From Kitasatospora sp044457565 (lineage in GTDB: Bacteria; Actinomycetota; Actinomycetes; Streptomycetales; Streptomycetaceae): a DNA stretch of 64,000 nucleotides. The notes beneath the pieces were generated by a model. It saw only the letters and a program-made list of their open reading frames with translations. It was not told where the DNA came from and did not search any database. Below are positions 10,001 through 16,251 of this stretch, piece after piece. Each line of letters opens with the position of its first letter. Position 1 is the first letter of the stretch. Made by a program: the position numbers and the translations under genes. The stretch covers positions 186,001 to 250,000 of the forward strand of contig NZ_JBITGZ010000006.1 in NCBI RefSeq assembly GCF_044457565.1, read 5' to 3'.

Positions 10001-10987
10001 CAGCGTCCAGTTGGCCTCCGGCCAGAGCTGGCCGGCCGGGTCGCCCGCCAGGGCGTCGATCCGCCGGTGAAGTGTCGTCAGCGCCCCGCCGAGCTCGCTC
10101 TCCAGCACCGCCGTGAGGTGCTCGTTGCGGGCGACCAGCGCCAGCTCCCGGGTGCGGTCTGTGAACGTCATCACCGCGCCGACCAGCTGGTCGCCGTCCC
10201 GGACGGGGGCGGTGGTGAGGTCGACGGTGACCGGGCGGCCGTCCTTGCGCCACAGCACGGTGCCGCGCACCCGGTGTTTGCGGCCGGAGGTGAGGGTGTC
10301 CAGCAGCGCGGACTCCTCCAGGTTCAGCGGCGTGCCGTCGGCCCTGGAGTGCTGGATCAGCGGGTGCAGCTCACGCCCACCCAGCTCGCTGGCCCGGTAC
10401 TCCAGGATGTGCGCGGCGGCCGGGTTGACCAGCACACAGCGCCCCTCCAGGTCCACGCCGAGCACGCCCTCGGCCGCGGCCCGCAGGATCATCTCGGTCT
10501 GCTTGTGCTGGCGCCGCAGCTCCGCCTCGACCCCGAGCCGGCTGGAGAGGTCCCGGACGAGCAGCAGGAGCAGATCGCTGCCGGAGGGCCGCGAGCCCTC
10601 CCGGTACGGGTCGTACGGCACCAGCGGGGAGAGCGCGTAGCCGCGCCCCTCGCTCGCGCCGTCGTCCGCGAAGTCGTTGCCGGACACCTCCACGGGGAAG
10701 GTGGTGCCGTCGGTGCGCCGGGCGCTCATCCGAACGGGGCGGTCGAGCTCGTCGGCCTCGCGGGGGGCGGGGCGCATCGAGCCTGGGATGCGGCTCGGAT
10801 CGAACTCCGGCAGCAGGTCGAGTACGCCCATGCCGACCAGCGACGTGCCCGGAGCCTGGAGGCTCTGGACGGCGGCGTGGTTGGCATCGACGACTGTGCC
10901 GTTGCTGTTCACCAGCAGCAGCGCGTCGGGCAGGGCATCGAGTATGGCGGCGAGGCGAGCAGCGCCTCGGATCGGCCTGCTGCTCAC
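7001..10987 (-). CDS. Giant PAS-PAS-pseudo-histidine-kinase-receiver hybrid signalling protein
   Basis: A 1,328-residue cytoplasmic protein. Two PAS domains lie near residues 10-125 (LAAILDALPDALLLVNSNGTVVDAN) and 165-285 (ILRAAAEGVLGVDLEGRCVLVNPAA). A HisKA-like helix pair follows, but the usual HE-plus phospho-acceptor motif is replaced (ESELGGALTTLHRR). The ATPase-like domain, ending near residue 530, keeps only degenerate glycine motifs (RGPGLGGSPVHLPIARSTVERHGG). About 530 residues of Pro/Gly/Ala-rich disorder follow, then two receiver-like folds: RRLLVWPEPDPS...LFVDPLTG and RVLLVEGNPDIA...LVVMDLLQ. This suggests a scaffold or sensor rather than an active kinase. The GTG at 10987 is preceded by GAGGAG; an in-frame ATG at 11041 is the alternative. 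Confidence 0.85.
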   Translation of the reverse strand: MSSRPIRGAARLAAILDALPDALLLVNSNGTVVDANHAAVQSLQAPGTSLVGMGVLDLLPEFDPSRIPGSMRPAPREADELDRPVRMSARRTDGTTFPVEVSGNDFADDGASEGRGYALSPLVPYDPYREGSRPSGSDLLLLLVRDLSSRLGVEAELRRQHKQTEMILRAAAEGVLGVDLEGRCVLVNPAAAHILEYRASELGGRELHPLIQHSRADGTPLNLEESALLDTLTSGRKHRVRGTVLWRKDGRPVTVDLTTAPVRDGDQLVGAVMTFTDRTRELALVARNEHLTAVLESELGGALTTLHRRIDALAGDPAGQLWPEANWTLRRLADECRRFGKLIDGVLSYQRFEAGTENGQGTLEREPVGLDAVVRQAVERAGELVGSGRVRFSVHAAPVEVIADRERLAQALAHLVADVSGVALSLDAGPAATDGPVSGTPALPPVGGDAPMVVLAAAQRGEVARIEIRGPGLGGSPVHLPIARSTVERHGGVLQRHELPNRAGTTYVVELPLDPVAAKAAAERAAAGGRRDAPKESDTAVLPDLPGIPELLPTASPTQDAPGSGSAGPADAAGAAGATRPGGAEPGAGTGAGVGASGAGTGAGSAMDSGEPADGPATSGRAERAARRAAKAAAGDPGDTGAGRPAAGHDHWNEAPPRPDGGPEQWGGADRPPSPEQWNEAPGRPGQSTGGAGRAVPEQWNGNGNDPAYGRPPAGAPHGPEADPWRGDDGSGTAYAVPAGPAGDERDRAAPEAGESREARPAGPIALGPGPSGQATPTAPAAPTSPPQGEGGEPSARGPIALGAGPVEAPPAQAEPGPEQAQPSGRRRALPAQDDSSGGFSIPGVPDAGTPLYPGLENALPAGPAPALPEPAPAQPTGRRRRLAVPPGGEAAVRPDEQPGRAAQQVGPQGNPQGLPPDGQGQQDGSPQPGVPGSAPAVGSALEPARPALPAASTGPQGPGVGGAEPEQPQPVGSGLGELAPPRPMGAGGAFAGAFPAAFPATEAPEPPAPQGAGQAGSQVGAPGGMQVGMQVGAPVESRTPPRPMAELAAAGSGEPALPAPADDPTMVAPAVDGRPRRLLVWPEPDPSTKQALQDRGYRPVIVRSREEVEAQAAAYPAALFVDPLTGPITRTALQSLRTAALNSRVPVLVTAGLGQATREAAYGADPAVLLRALAPRDGENHAPRVLLVEGNPDIAAAMISSLERRGMHVEHAVDENEAVARASSVQPNLVVMDLLQIRRRRVGLLDWLRANDRLHRTPLVVYTSTGLDPRELPRLRTGETVLFLAERATTADVQSRIVDLLGRIGTIGEQSVPGMPAAGALGLASGQ

Positions 10988-11164
10988 GTCGACAGGTCTC
11001 CTCGGCTCAGGGCAGCTCCTCCGGAGACTGGAGTATCTCATTCTTCTTTGCGGTGGGGGCGACCCGCCTAGTAACGTAAGCGGTGGTTGGTGCCGGGCCG
11101 GTAGGCTGTGGCATCATCACAGGCACACGGAGCGGATCCGCCATGCGGAGAAGGTCCTTGTGGA

Positions 11165-11255
11165 GGAGGCTTCGCCTAGTCCGGTCTATGGCGCCGCACT
11201 GCTAATGCGGTTTGGGCCTTAAAGCCCATCGAGGGTTCAAATCCCTCAGCCTCCG
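11165..11255 (+). tRNA. tRNA-Ser (anticodon GCU)
   Basis: A class II tRNA with acceptor arm GGAGGCT pairing with AGCCTCC and discriminator G. The anticodon stem-loop has CCGCA/TGCGG around loop CTGCTAA (anticodon GCU, reading AGC/AGU). It has a long variable arm and the T-arm GGGTTCAAATCCC. The 3' CCA is not encoded. Confidence 0.95.
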
Positions 11256-11263
11256 CCTCCGGG

Positions 11264-11293
11264 AGCCCCGTCGACCATCAGGTCGGCGGGGCT
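11264..11293 (+). terminator. Hairpin downstream of tRNA-Ser
   Basis: AGCCCCGTCGACC pairs with GGTCGGCGGGGCT around ATCA (one mismatch-type G:T), starting nine bases after the tRNA. It is almost the same sequence as the hairpin after the second tRNA-Arg, which suggests a duplicated or shared processing/termination element. Confidence 0.75.
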
Positions 11294-11507
11294 CTCTGCA
11301 TCTGCGGACGCCCCGCCGGTCAGGGCCGGCCAGGGTCAGGAAGGGCCGACCAGGCAGGTCGGGGGCAGATGCCGGGCAGCGGGCCCGGCAGGGGCCTGGT
11401 GGGGTTCGCGGCCCCTCCGGTGGGGCGGGATCAATCGATTTCGCCCCGCGTCGCAGGTCATGTAATGTTGTCCCCGCAACGCCCCGGTGGCACTGACACC
11501 AGGGCGA

Positions 11508-11580
11508 GCGCTCATAGCTCAACGGATAGAGCACTTGACTACGGATCAAGAGGTTGCAGGTTCGAATCCTGCTGAGCGCA
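11508..11580 (+). tRNA. tRNA-Arg (anticodon ACG), copy 1
   Basis: A 73-nt tRNA: acceptor GCGCTCA/TGAGCGC with discriminator A, D-arm AGCTCAACGGATAGAGC, anticodon loop CTACGGA (ACG, read as ICG after TadA editing) and T-arm CAGGTTCGAATCCTG. CCA is not encoded (the next bases are CAG). The TadA gene that edits this wobble base is at 32950-33483. Confidence 0.95.
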
Positions 11581-11585
11581 CAGCG

Positions 11586-11625
11586 ATCATGAGGCCCCAG
11601 GCTCAGGCCCGGGGCCCTCGTGATG
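11586..11625 (+). terminator. Hairpin downstream of first tRNA-Arg
   Basis: An imperfect inverted repeat, ATCATGAGGCCCC...GGGGCCCTCGTGAT, five bases after tRNA-Arg copy 1. It is a likely terminator or processing signal and separates the two identical tRNA genes. Confidence 0.65.
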
Positions 11626-11650
11626 CCGAAGGCGCTGCAAGGCCCTGAGG

Positions 11651-11726
11651 GCGCTCATAGCTCAACGGATAGAGCACTTGACTACGGATCAAGAGGTTGC
11701 AGGTTCGAATCCTGCTGAGCGCACCA
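11651..11726 (+). tRNA. tRNA-Arg (anticodon ACG), copy 2, CCA encoded
   Basis: Identical over 73 nt (11651-11723) to the copy at 11508-11580, but here the discriminator A is followed directly by CCA (11724-11726). The anticodon is ACG. The two copies are 143 bases apart start to start, indicating a local duplication. Confidence 0.95.
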
Positions 11727-11732
11727 GCTGAA

Positions 11733-11770
11733 CAGAGGCCCCGCCGACCACCAGGTCGGCGGGGCCTCTG
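11733..11770. terminator. Perfect 17-bp hairpin between tRNA-Arg and the flavohaemoprotein gene
   Basis: CAGAGGCCCCGCCGACC pairs perfectly with its complement around ACCA. It sits six bases after tRNA-Arg copy 2 and 34 bases from the stop of the convergent flavohaemoprotein gene, so it can serve both. Confidence 0.8.
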
Positions 11771-11803
11771 TCGTTTCCACGGTGCTCGGGTCCGGGCCCG
11801 CCC

Positions 11804-13006
11804 TCACCCCAGGTCGGTGCGGTTGATCCAGGGCACGTCCCGCAGATCGAGGAACCAGTCGGAGGAGGTCAGCGGCCGGGTCCGGTTGAAGGTCTCCGGC
11901 CCCGGATCGTTCCTGATCAGGGCGGGGTCGGCGCCGAGGCCCAGCAGCAGCTCGGTCAGCTCGGGCGCGAGCTCGGGCGGTCCGCAGAGGTGGATGTCCC
12001 AGCCGTACCAGTCGCCGTGCCCGGACAGGCTCTGCCTGACCAGCGCGGCCGCCGCGTCGCGGCCGGCCCCGGTCTCGGGGGCGGCCAGCAGCACGTTCAG
12101 TCCGCGGTGCCGGTCCACCAGCCGCTGGACGGCGGCCAGGTCGTACTGGTCGGCGTCGTCGCGCGCGGCCAGGTAGACGGTGACCGGCCGGTGGTCCAGC
12201 TCGGGGCCGAGCTGTTCCAGCAGGGCCTTGATCCGGCTCCACCCGGTGCCGCCGGCCACCGCGAGCAGTGGACGACGGGAGCGGGGGCCGAGCACGGCGT
12301 CGCCGAGCGGTGGGCCCAGTCGTACGTGTTCGCCGGGCATCAGGTCGTTGACCAGCGCGGTGCTGAGCAGCCCGCCGGGCACCCGGCGCACGTGCAGCTC
12401 CAGGCTGCCGTCCCGGCGGGGGGCGTTGGCGATCGAGTACGGGCGCCAGACGCGCGGCACCCGCGGCGAGCAGAGCGTGAGGTACTGCCCGGCCGTGTAG
12501 GGGTACGGGCGGCCGGGGGCGAGGGTGAGCACCACCACGTCGGGGGCGGCCCGGCGGCGCTCCAGTACCACGGCCTCCCACCAGGCGGGGGCGGAGTCCG
12601 GTACGGCCTCGGCGGCCGCGGTCATCACCTGGGTGATCACGGTGTACGCCTCGGTCCAGGCCTTCTCGATCTCTGGCGTCCAGGAGTGCCCGGAGAAGTG
12701 CCGCAGCGCGGCGATCAGGCTGGCCCCGACGGCCGGGTAGTGCTCGGGCGCGGCGCCGAACTTGCGGTGGTCGCGTCCGAGCGCCCGCAGGTACCCGGTG
12801 AGCTCTCCGGGGCTCTCCAGCCGCAGCACGAGCTGGGTGAGCGCGGCGAACAGCCGGTCGCGCTGCTCGGCCATCTCGGCGGGGAAGAGCTCACGCACGT
12901 CGGGGTTGTGGGTGAACAGGTGGGCGTAGAAGTACTTGGCCAGGTGGTCGGCGCGGCGCTCGACGACGGCGAAGCTCGCGCGGATCACCGCGGGGTCGAA
13001 GGGCAC
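11804..13006 (-). CDS. Flavohaemoprotein-like protein (globin plus FAD/NAD reductase)
   Basis: A 400-residue protein with the Hmp layout. The globin domain (1 to about 135) has Tyr in YFYAHLFTHNP (B10), Gln48 and proximal His80 (GRDHRKF...PEHYPAVG). The FAD-binding barrel has RPYSIANAP, and the NAD(P)H-binding domain has GGTGWSRIKALLE and HLCGPPELAPEL. Family members dioxygenate nitric oxide to nitrate using NAD(P)H. Here a C-terminal tail of about 30 residues (ETFNRTRPLTSSDWFLDLRDVPWINRTDLG) extends the usual end. The ATG at 13006 lies only 10 bases after the stop of the single-domain globin gene, so the two are very probably co-transcribed. NO detoxification is inferred from the family; oxygen sensing or another electron-transfer role is possible. 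Confidence 0.85.
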   Translation of the reverse strand: MPFDPAVIRASFAVVERRADHLAKYFYAHLFTHNPDVRELFPAEMAEQRDRLFAALTQLVLRLESPGELTGYLRALGRDHRKFGAAPEHYPAVGASLIAALRHFSGHSWTPEIEKAWTEAYTVITQVMTAAAEAVPDSAPAWWEAVVLERRRAAPDVVVLTLAPGRPYPYTAGQYLTLCSPRVPRVWRPYSIANAPRRDGSLELHVRRVPGGLLSTALVNDLMPGEHVRLGPPLGDAVLGPRSRRPLLAVAGGTGWSRIKALLEQLGPELDHRPVTVYLAARDDADQYDLAAVQRLVDRHRGLNVLLAAPETGAGRDAAAALVRQSLSGHGDWYGWDIHLCGPPELAPELTELLLGLGADPALIRNDPGPETFNRTRPLTSSDWFLDLRDVPWINRTDLG

Positions 13007-13016
13007 CGCGGCGGCC

Positions 13017-13436
13017 TCAGCCGGCGGCCTTCGCCGCTGTCAGCGCGTCGGCCATGGTGTCGGCGACGACGGCGTAGACGGCCGTCCAGGAGGCGTCGGT
13101 CTCCGGGGTCCAGGCCTCCCCGGCGAAGTGCCGCAGGGTGGCGAGCAGACTGGCGCCGACGGCCGGGAAGTGCTCCGGCAGGGCGCCGTACGCCGCATGG
13201 CGGCCGCCGAGCCCCTGTAGGACCGCGACCAGCGCCTCGGTGTCCTCCAGCTGGGTGACCAGGGTGCCGAGCGCGGCCCACAGGCGGTCCTGCTGCTCGT
13301 CGAGGTGCTCGGCGAACAGGCCGCGCACGCCGGGGTTGTGCTCGAACAGGTGCCGGTAGAAGTACCCGGCCACCTCGGGGCCGTGGGGTTCGACGACCGC
13401 GAAGCTGCTCTTGATGAGAACGGGGTTTATGGTCAC
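13017..13436 (-). CDS. Single-domain globin (flavohaemoglobin-type)
   Basis: A 139-residue haem globin closely resembling the globin domain of the next gene. It has YFYRHLFEHNP (B10 Tyr), Gln48 or Gln49, proximal His80 (GGRHAAY), LPEHFPAVGASLLATLRHFAGEAW and an ending shortly after helix H. It has no reductase, so electrons would have to come from another protein, plausibly the neighbouring flavohaemoprotein. The GTG at 13436 gives the start typical of the family (a few residues before NPxLIKxSF). It is first in a two-gene operon. A palindrome and direct repeat lie 45-70 bases upstream. O2/NO binding is known for the family; the division of labour is inferred. Confidence 0.85.
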   Translation of the reverse strand: MTINPVLIKSSFAVVEPHGPEVAGYFYRHLFEHNPGVRGLFAEHLDEQQDRLWAALGTLVTQLEDTEALVAVLQGLGGRHAAYGALPEHFPAVGASLLATLRHFAGEAWTPETDASWTAVYAVVADTMADALTAAKAAG

Positions 13437-13479
13437 GGGCCCCGACTCTACTGAGCGAGTGGCCAATTCGAACAGGGAA

Positions 13480-13506
13480 GACCAATGAATGGTCAAGCAC
13501 TGGTCA
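13480..13506. promoter_or_regulatory. Candidate operator upstream of the globin operon
   Basis: GACCA-ATGAA-TGGTC (13480-13494) is a perfect inverted repeat, and TGGTCA recurs at 13490 and 13501, exactly 11 bp (one helical turn) apart. It lies 45-70 bp upstream of the globin start, where a repressor or activator would act. The binding protein is unknown, and it does not clearly match an NsrR site that I know. Confidence 0.45.
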
Positions 13507-13713
13507 GTTGCGGCCAGTTGTATTCGTTCCGACTGGCCGGAATGCGTCGGTGCCGGAGGGCTTCCCGCAGATCCGGGCGAGTGCCCGCCAATTGGGTAGG
13601 AACTCCGCAATGGCGCTGGTGTCGCAGTATTACCGGCTCAGGATCGTGATTCCGTTTTGTCGGATCTTGTGTCCTGACTGCCGCCCAGGCGGCCGACACC
13701 GAAGGAGAGCCGG

Positions 13714-14601
13714 ATGCGCCGACAGTTTGCCCGCGACACCGAACTCTCCGTACCCGGTGCGCGGTGGTACGGGCCCGGAGCACACCGGCGGCGCCTGGTC
13801 GGCACCGGCGTTTCGGCCATACTGGTGGCCGGACTGCTGATCGGCTGGAATTCGCCGTTCTCCGTGGCGCAGCAGTCACCTGACACCTGGTCGGCCGAAC
13901 GCCGCGCGGTACTTCCCGCCGGACTCGCCGTCCAGCTGGACTTCTCCGCCGTGCCCGGGGTGAGCGCCGCCGCCGAACCGGGCCGGCTGGCCGAGCGTGC
14001 GGGAGGGGGGCGCGGCGAAGGGCCTTACTCCGACGGGCTGAAGGCCGGCGACCCCGCCGAGACCTTCCGGATCACCGAGGACCGTCCGCAGACGGATGGT
14101 TCCTGGCGGACCCCGGGCGCCCTCCAGCCGACCTTCTCCCGACCCGTGCGCAATCCGAGGCCGCACGTCAGCGGGCTGGCCGCGCTCGCCACCGGCAAGG
14201 GCGGCAGCACCTCCGGCGCGACCCGACTGACCGTCACCGGCGGTACGCCGGGCGCACCGTCGCTGGCAGGCCGCACCGGCTGGCCGGGCTGGACGCTGGT
14301 CGGCAACGCGCTCGCCCCCGCCGTCGCGGACGGCAGCGCCGACGGCGCGCCGGACGCCGAGGGCAGCGTGCAGCTGGCCGGCACCTTCACCGCGCCGCCC
14401 TCCGCCGACCAGGCCCGCGCCCGCGCCCTCGCCGCTCTGCCTGCACCACCTGCACCACCCGCCCCACCCGTGGCGGCCACCGGCCGCTCCGCGTCCGGTG
14501 GCCGGCGGGCCGCCCTCGGCGGTGGCCTGCTGCTGCTCGCGGCCGTTGGGCTGATCACCCGTCGGGTGTTCGGTCGCGGTCCGGGTGGCCGCAGGCGCTG
14601 A
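13714..14601 (+). CDS. Uncharacterised membrane-anchored exported protein
   Basis: A 295-residue protein with a short basic N-terminus, one hydrophobic segment (LVGTGVSAILVAGLLIGW, about residues 28-45) and a long Gly/Ala/Pro-rich extracytoplasmic stretch. A second hydrophobic segment near the C-terminus (AALGGGLLLLAAVGLITRRVFG) ends in basic residues. The layout resembles a protein spanning the membrane at both ends or a cleaved precursor with a C-terminal anchor. No family recognised. The start is well supported by GAAGGAG eight bases upstream. It precedes the SPFH gene on the same strand with a 188-base gap containing its own palindromes. Confidence 0.7.
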   Translation: MRRQFARDTELSVPGARWYGPGAHRRRLVGTGVSAILVAGLLIGWNSPFSVAQQSPDTWSAERRAVLPAGLAVQLDFSAVPGVSAAAEPGRLAERAGGGRGEGPYSDGLKAGDPAETFRITEDRPQTDGSWRTPGALQPTFSRPVRNPRPHVSGLAALATGKGGSTSGATRLTVTGGTPGAPSLAGRTGWPGWTLVGNALAPAVADGSADGAPDAEGSVQLAGTFTAPPSADQARARALAALPAPPAPPAPPVAATGRSASGGRRAALGGGLLLLAAVGLITRRVFGRGPGGRRR

Positions 14602-14667
14602 AGACCTCCACCCCACCAACCCCCACGTGTCCGATCGTCAGATCACCTGCGGACGGCTCGTCAGCCA

Positions 14668-14703
14668 ATGTCGACACCGAAAGTGTCAAATGTCGCATTT
14701 GAC
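14668..14703. promoter_or_regulatory. Overlapping palindromes upstream of the SPFH gene
   Basis: GACAC-N5-GTGTC (14673-14687) overlaps GTCAAATG-TCG-CATTTGAC (14685-14703, perfect 8-bp arms), and AATGTCG is repeated directly 22 bp apart. It lies 87-122 bp before the SPFH start, in the least GC-rich part of the gap. It is a candidate compound operator; the regulator is unknown. Confidence 0.5.
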
Positions 14704-14789
14704 GACGTATGAACTTAGCCTGGCTTTGGCGCCGCCTGTCAGGCCAAGGCCGCCCGTTGCGCGACACGCCGAACCCTGAGGATCCGTGC

Positions 14790-16115
14790 ATGGACGTCAC
14801 TCGCGATTCTTCGCAGCGACCCGACACCCTGTCCGAGCCCCTGCCGCCGGTGCTCACCGACCCCGCCCGGGCCGGTGCGAGCCCGATGCCCAAGCTGACG
14901 AAGCCGCCCGGCGGCGCGCCGGCCGGGCCGGCGGCTCCACGCCCCGCGCCGGACGAGGGGCCGGACACCGAGCCGCTGGCCCTCCGGTTCAGGGGGGCCG
15001 ACGGCCTCCCGGGCCCGGCCGCCCCGGCACCGGCTGCCCGTCCCGCGTCGTTCGACGGCAGCCTCGGCGGGGCCGGCGCCCCGCCGGCGAGCACCACCCG
15101 CCGACCGCCGCGCGTCGACCCGGCCCTGCGGGAGTCCGCCGCCGTCACCCTGCCCGGCTGGATCGCGCTGCTCGCCCTGCTGGCCGGGGTCGCCGCCGTG
15201 CTCCTCGTCCTCGCCAGGACGGGGGCGCTCCCGCACTGGGACGCGCTCCCCGACGTACGCAGCGCCGCCGTCAAGCAGCGGGGCGGGGCCGAGGTCACCA
15301 CCACCCGGGCGCTCGCCGCCGTCGCCGCGAGCAGTCTGCTGGCCATCCTCGCCCTGGCCGGGCTGCTCGCCAACGCCGGCGGCGAGACCCGGGTGCTCAC
15401 CCGCTGGGGCCGCTACCGGGGCACCGTCCGCCGGGCCGGCCTGGTCTGGGTGAACCCGCTGCTGCACCGGCACCGGGTGGACGTCCGGCTGCGGCACTGG
15501 CGCAGCGAGCCCGTCCACGTCGTCGACCGCGCGGGCACGCCCATCGTCGTCCGGCTGCTGATCGTCTGGCGGGTCAAGGACACGGCGCGGGCGCTGCTGT
15601 CGGTCGCCGACCACGAGAACTACCTGCGTGAGCAGGTGCACGCGGTAGTCACCCGCACCGCGTCCACACTGCCCTGCGACAGCAACGCCGTCCCCGGGCC
15701 GGCCCTGCGCGACGGCCACTGGTTCGCGGACGAGATGACCCGGTCGCTGGCCGCCGAGGCGGCGCCGGCCGGTCTGGAGGTCTACTCCGTCCAGCCGCTG
15801 TCGCTGGAGTACGCGCCCGAGGTCGCGGAGTCCATGCGGCGGCGCCGGCTCGCCGAGCTGGACGCGGGCCTGCGCACCGTGCTCGTCGACGACGCCGTCG
15901 AGGCGGCCGCCCTCGCGGTGCGCCGACTGGAACGGGCCACCGCGCACGAGCTGGACGAAGCCGCCCGCAGCGCCCTGATGAAGCAACTGCTGGTCGCCTT
16001 CGTCGCCCCGGCGGGAGTCGCCGCCTCGGTGCCCTCCCCCAGCCTCCGGGCCGGGGGATCACCGTCGCCCGCCCGGGCCGGCGGACGCAAGCCGACCCAC
16101 CTCGGCCGCCCGTAG
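14790..16115 (+). CDS. SPFH/Band 7 domain membrane protein
   Basis: A 441-residue protein with a Pro/Ala-rich disordered N-terminus (1 to about 110), two membrane helices (TLPGWIALLALLAGVAAVLLVLAR and ALAAVAASSLLAILALAGLLAN) and an SPFH domain. The domain is seen as ETRVLTRWGRYRGTVRRAGLVWVNPLLHRHRVDVRLRHW, then TPIVVRLLIVWRVKDTARALLSVADHENYLREQVHAVVTRTAS. A helical region (MRRRRLAELDAGLRTVLVDDAVEAA) follows. SPFH proteins form ring-like scaffolds in lipid microdomains; that function here is inferred from the family. The ATG at 14790 follows GAGG with eight bases of spacing; an in-frame ATG at 14709 would only add low-conservation sequence. Confidence 0.88.
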   Translation: MDVTRDSSQRPDTLSEPLPPVLTDPARAGASPMPKLTKPPGGAPAGPAAPRPAPDEGPDTEPLALRFRGADGLPGPAAPAPAARPASFDGSLGGAGAPPASTTRRPPRVDPALRESAAVTLPGWIALLALLAGVAAVLLVLARTGALPHWDALPDVRSAAVKQRGGAEVTTTRALAAVAASSLLAILALAGLLANAGGETRVLTRWGRYRGTVRRAGLVWVNPLLHRHRVDVRLRHWRSEPVHVVDRAGTPIVVRLLIVWRVKDTARALLSVADHENYLREQVHAVVTRTASTLPCDSNAVPGPALRDGHWFADEMTRSLAAEAAPAGLEVYSVQPLSLEYAPEVAESMRRRRLAELDAGLRTVLVDDAVEAAALAVRRLERATAHELDEAARSALMKQLLVAFVAPAGVAASVPSPSLRAGGSPSPARAGGRKPTHLGRP

Positions 16116-16176
16116 CGGGACCGGCAGCGGGCTGCCGACGGGATCGGTGGCCGATCGGCCCGCCGCCGCCCGATAT

Positions 16177-16230
16177 CCACAGGCTGTGGACGGCGCCGCA
16201 CCGCGAGTGCGGGCCGTCCACAGCCTGTGG
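16177..16230. terminator. Nested-palindrome hairpin between convergent genes
   Basis: A 17-bp arm (CCACAGGCTGTGGACGG, 16177-16193) is perfectly repeated in inverse at 16214-16230 around a 20-base loop. Each arm is itself palindromic (CCACAG-G-CTGTGG), so cruciform alternatives exist. It lies between the stops of the SPFH and aldo/keto reductase genes and fits a bidirectional terminator. Confidence 0.65.
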
Positions 16231-16251
16231 GCGTGCCGGGAGGGAGGAGCG

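Noticed and set aside
11165..11726. tRNA cluster as the attachment site of an integrated element
   Set aside because: No integrase, excisionase or replication gene is nearby, and no tRNA 3'-end repeat was found at a distance; the duplicated tRNA-Arg explains the repeat.
14585..14779. Possible 64-codon plus-strand gene between the exported protein and SPFH genes
   Set aside because: It runs through the palindromic control region, lacks a ribosome site and has no recognisable sequence.
16177..16230. DnaA boxes / replication origin
   Set aside because: The TCCACAG motifs are parts of a nested hairpin between convergent genes; there is no dnaA/dnaN context and too few boxes for an origin.
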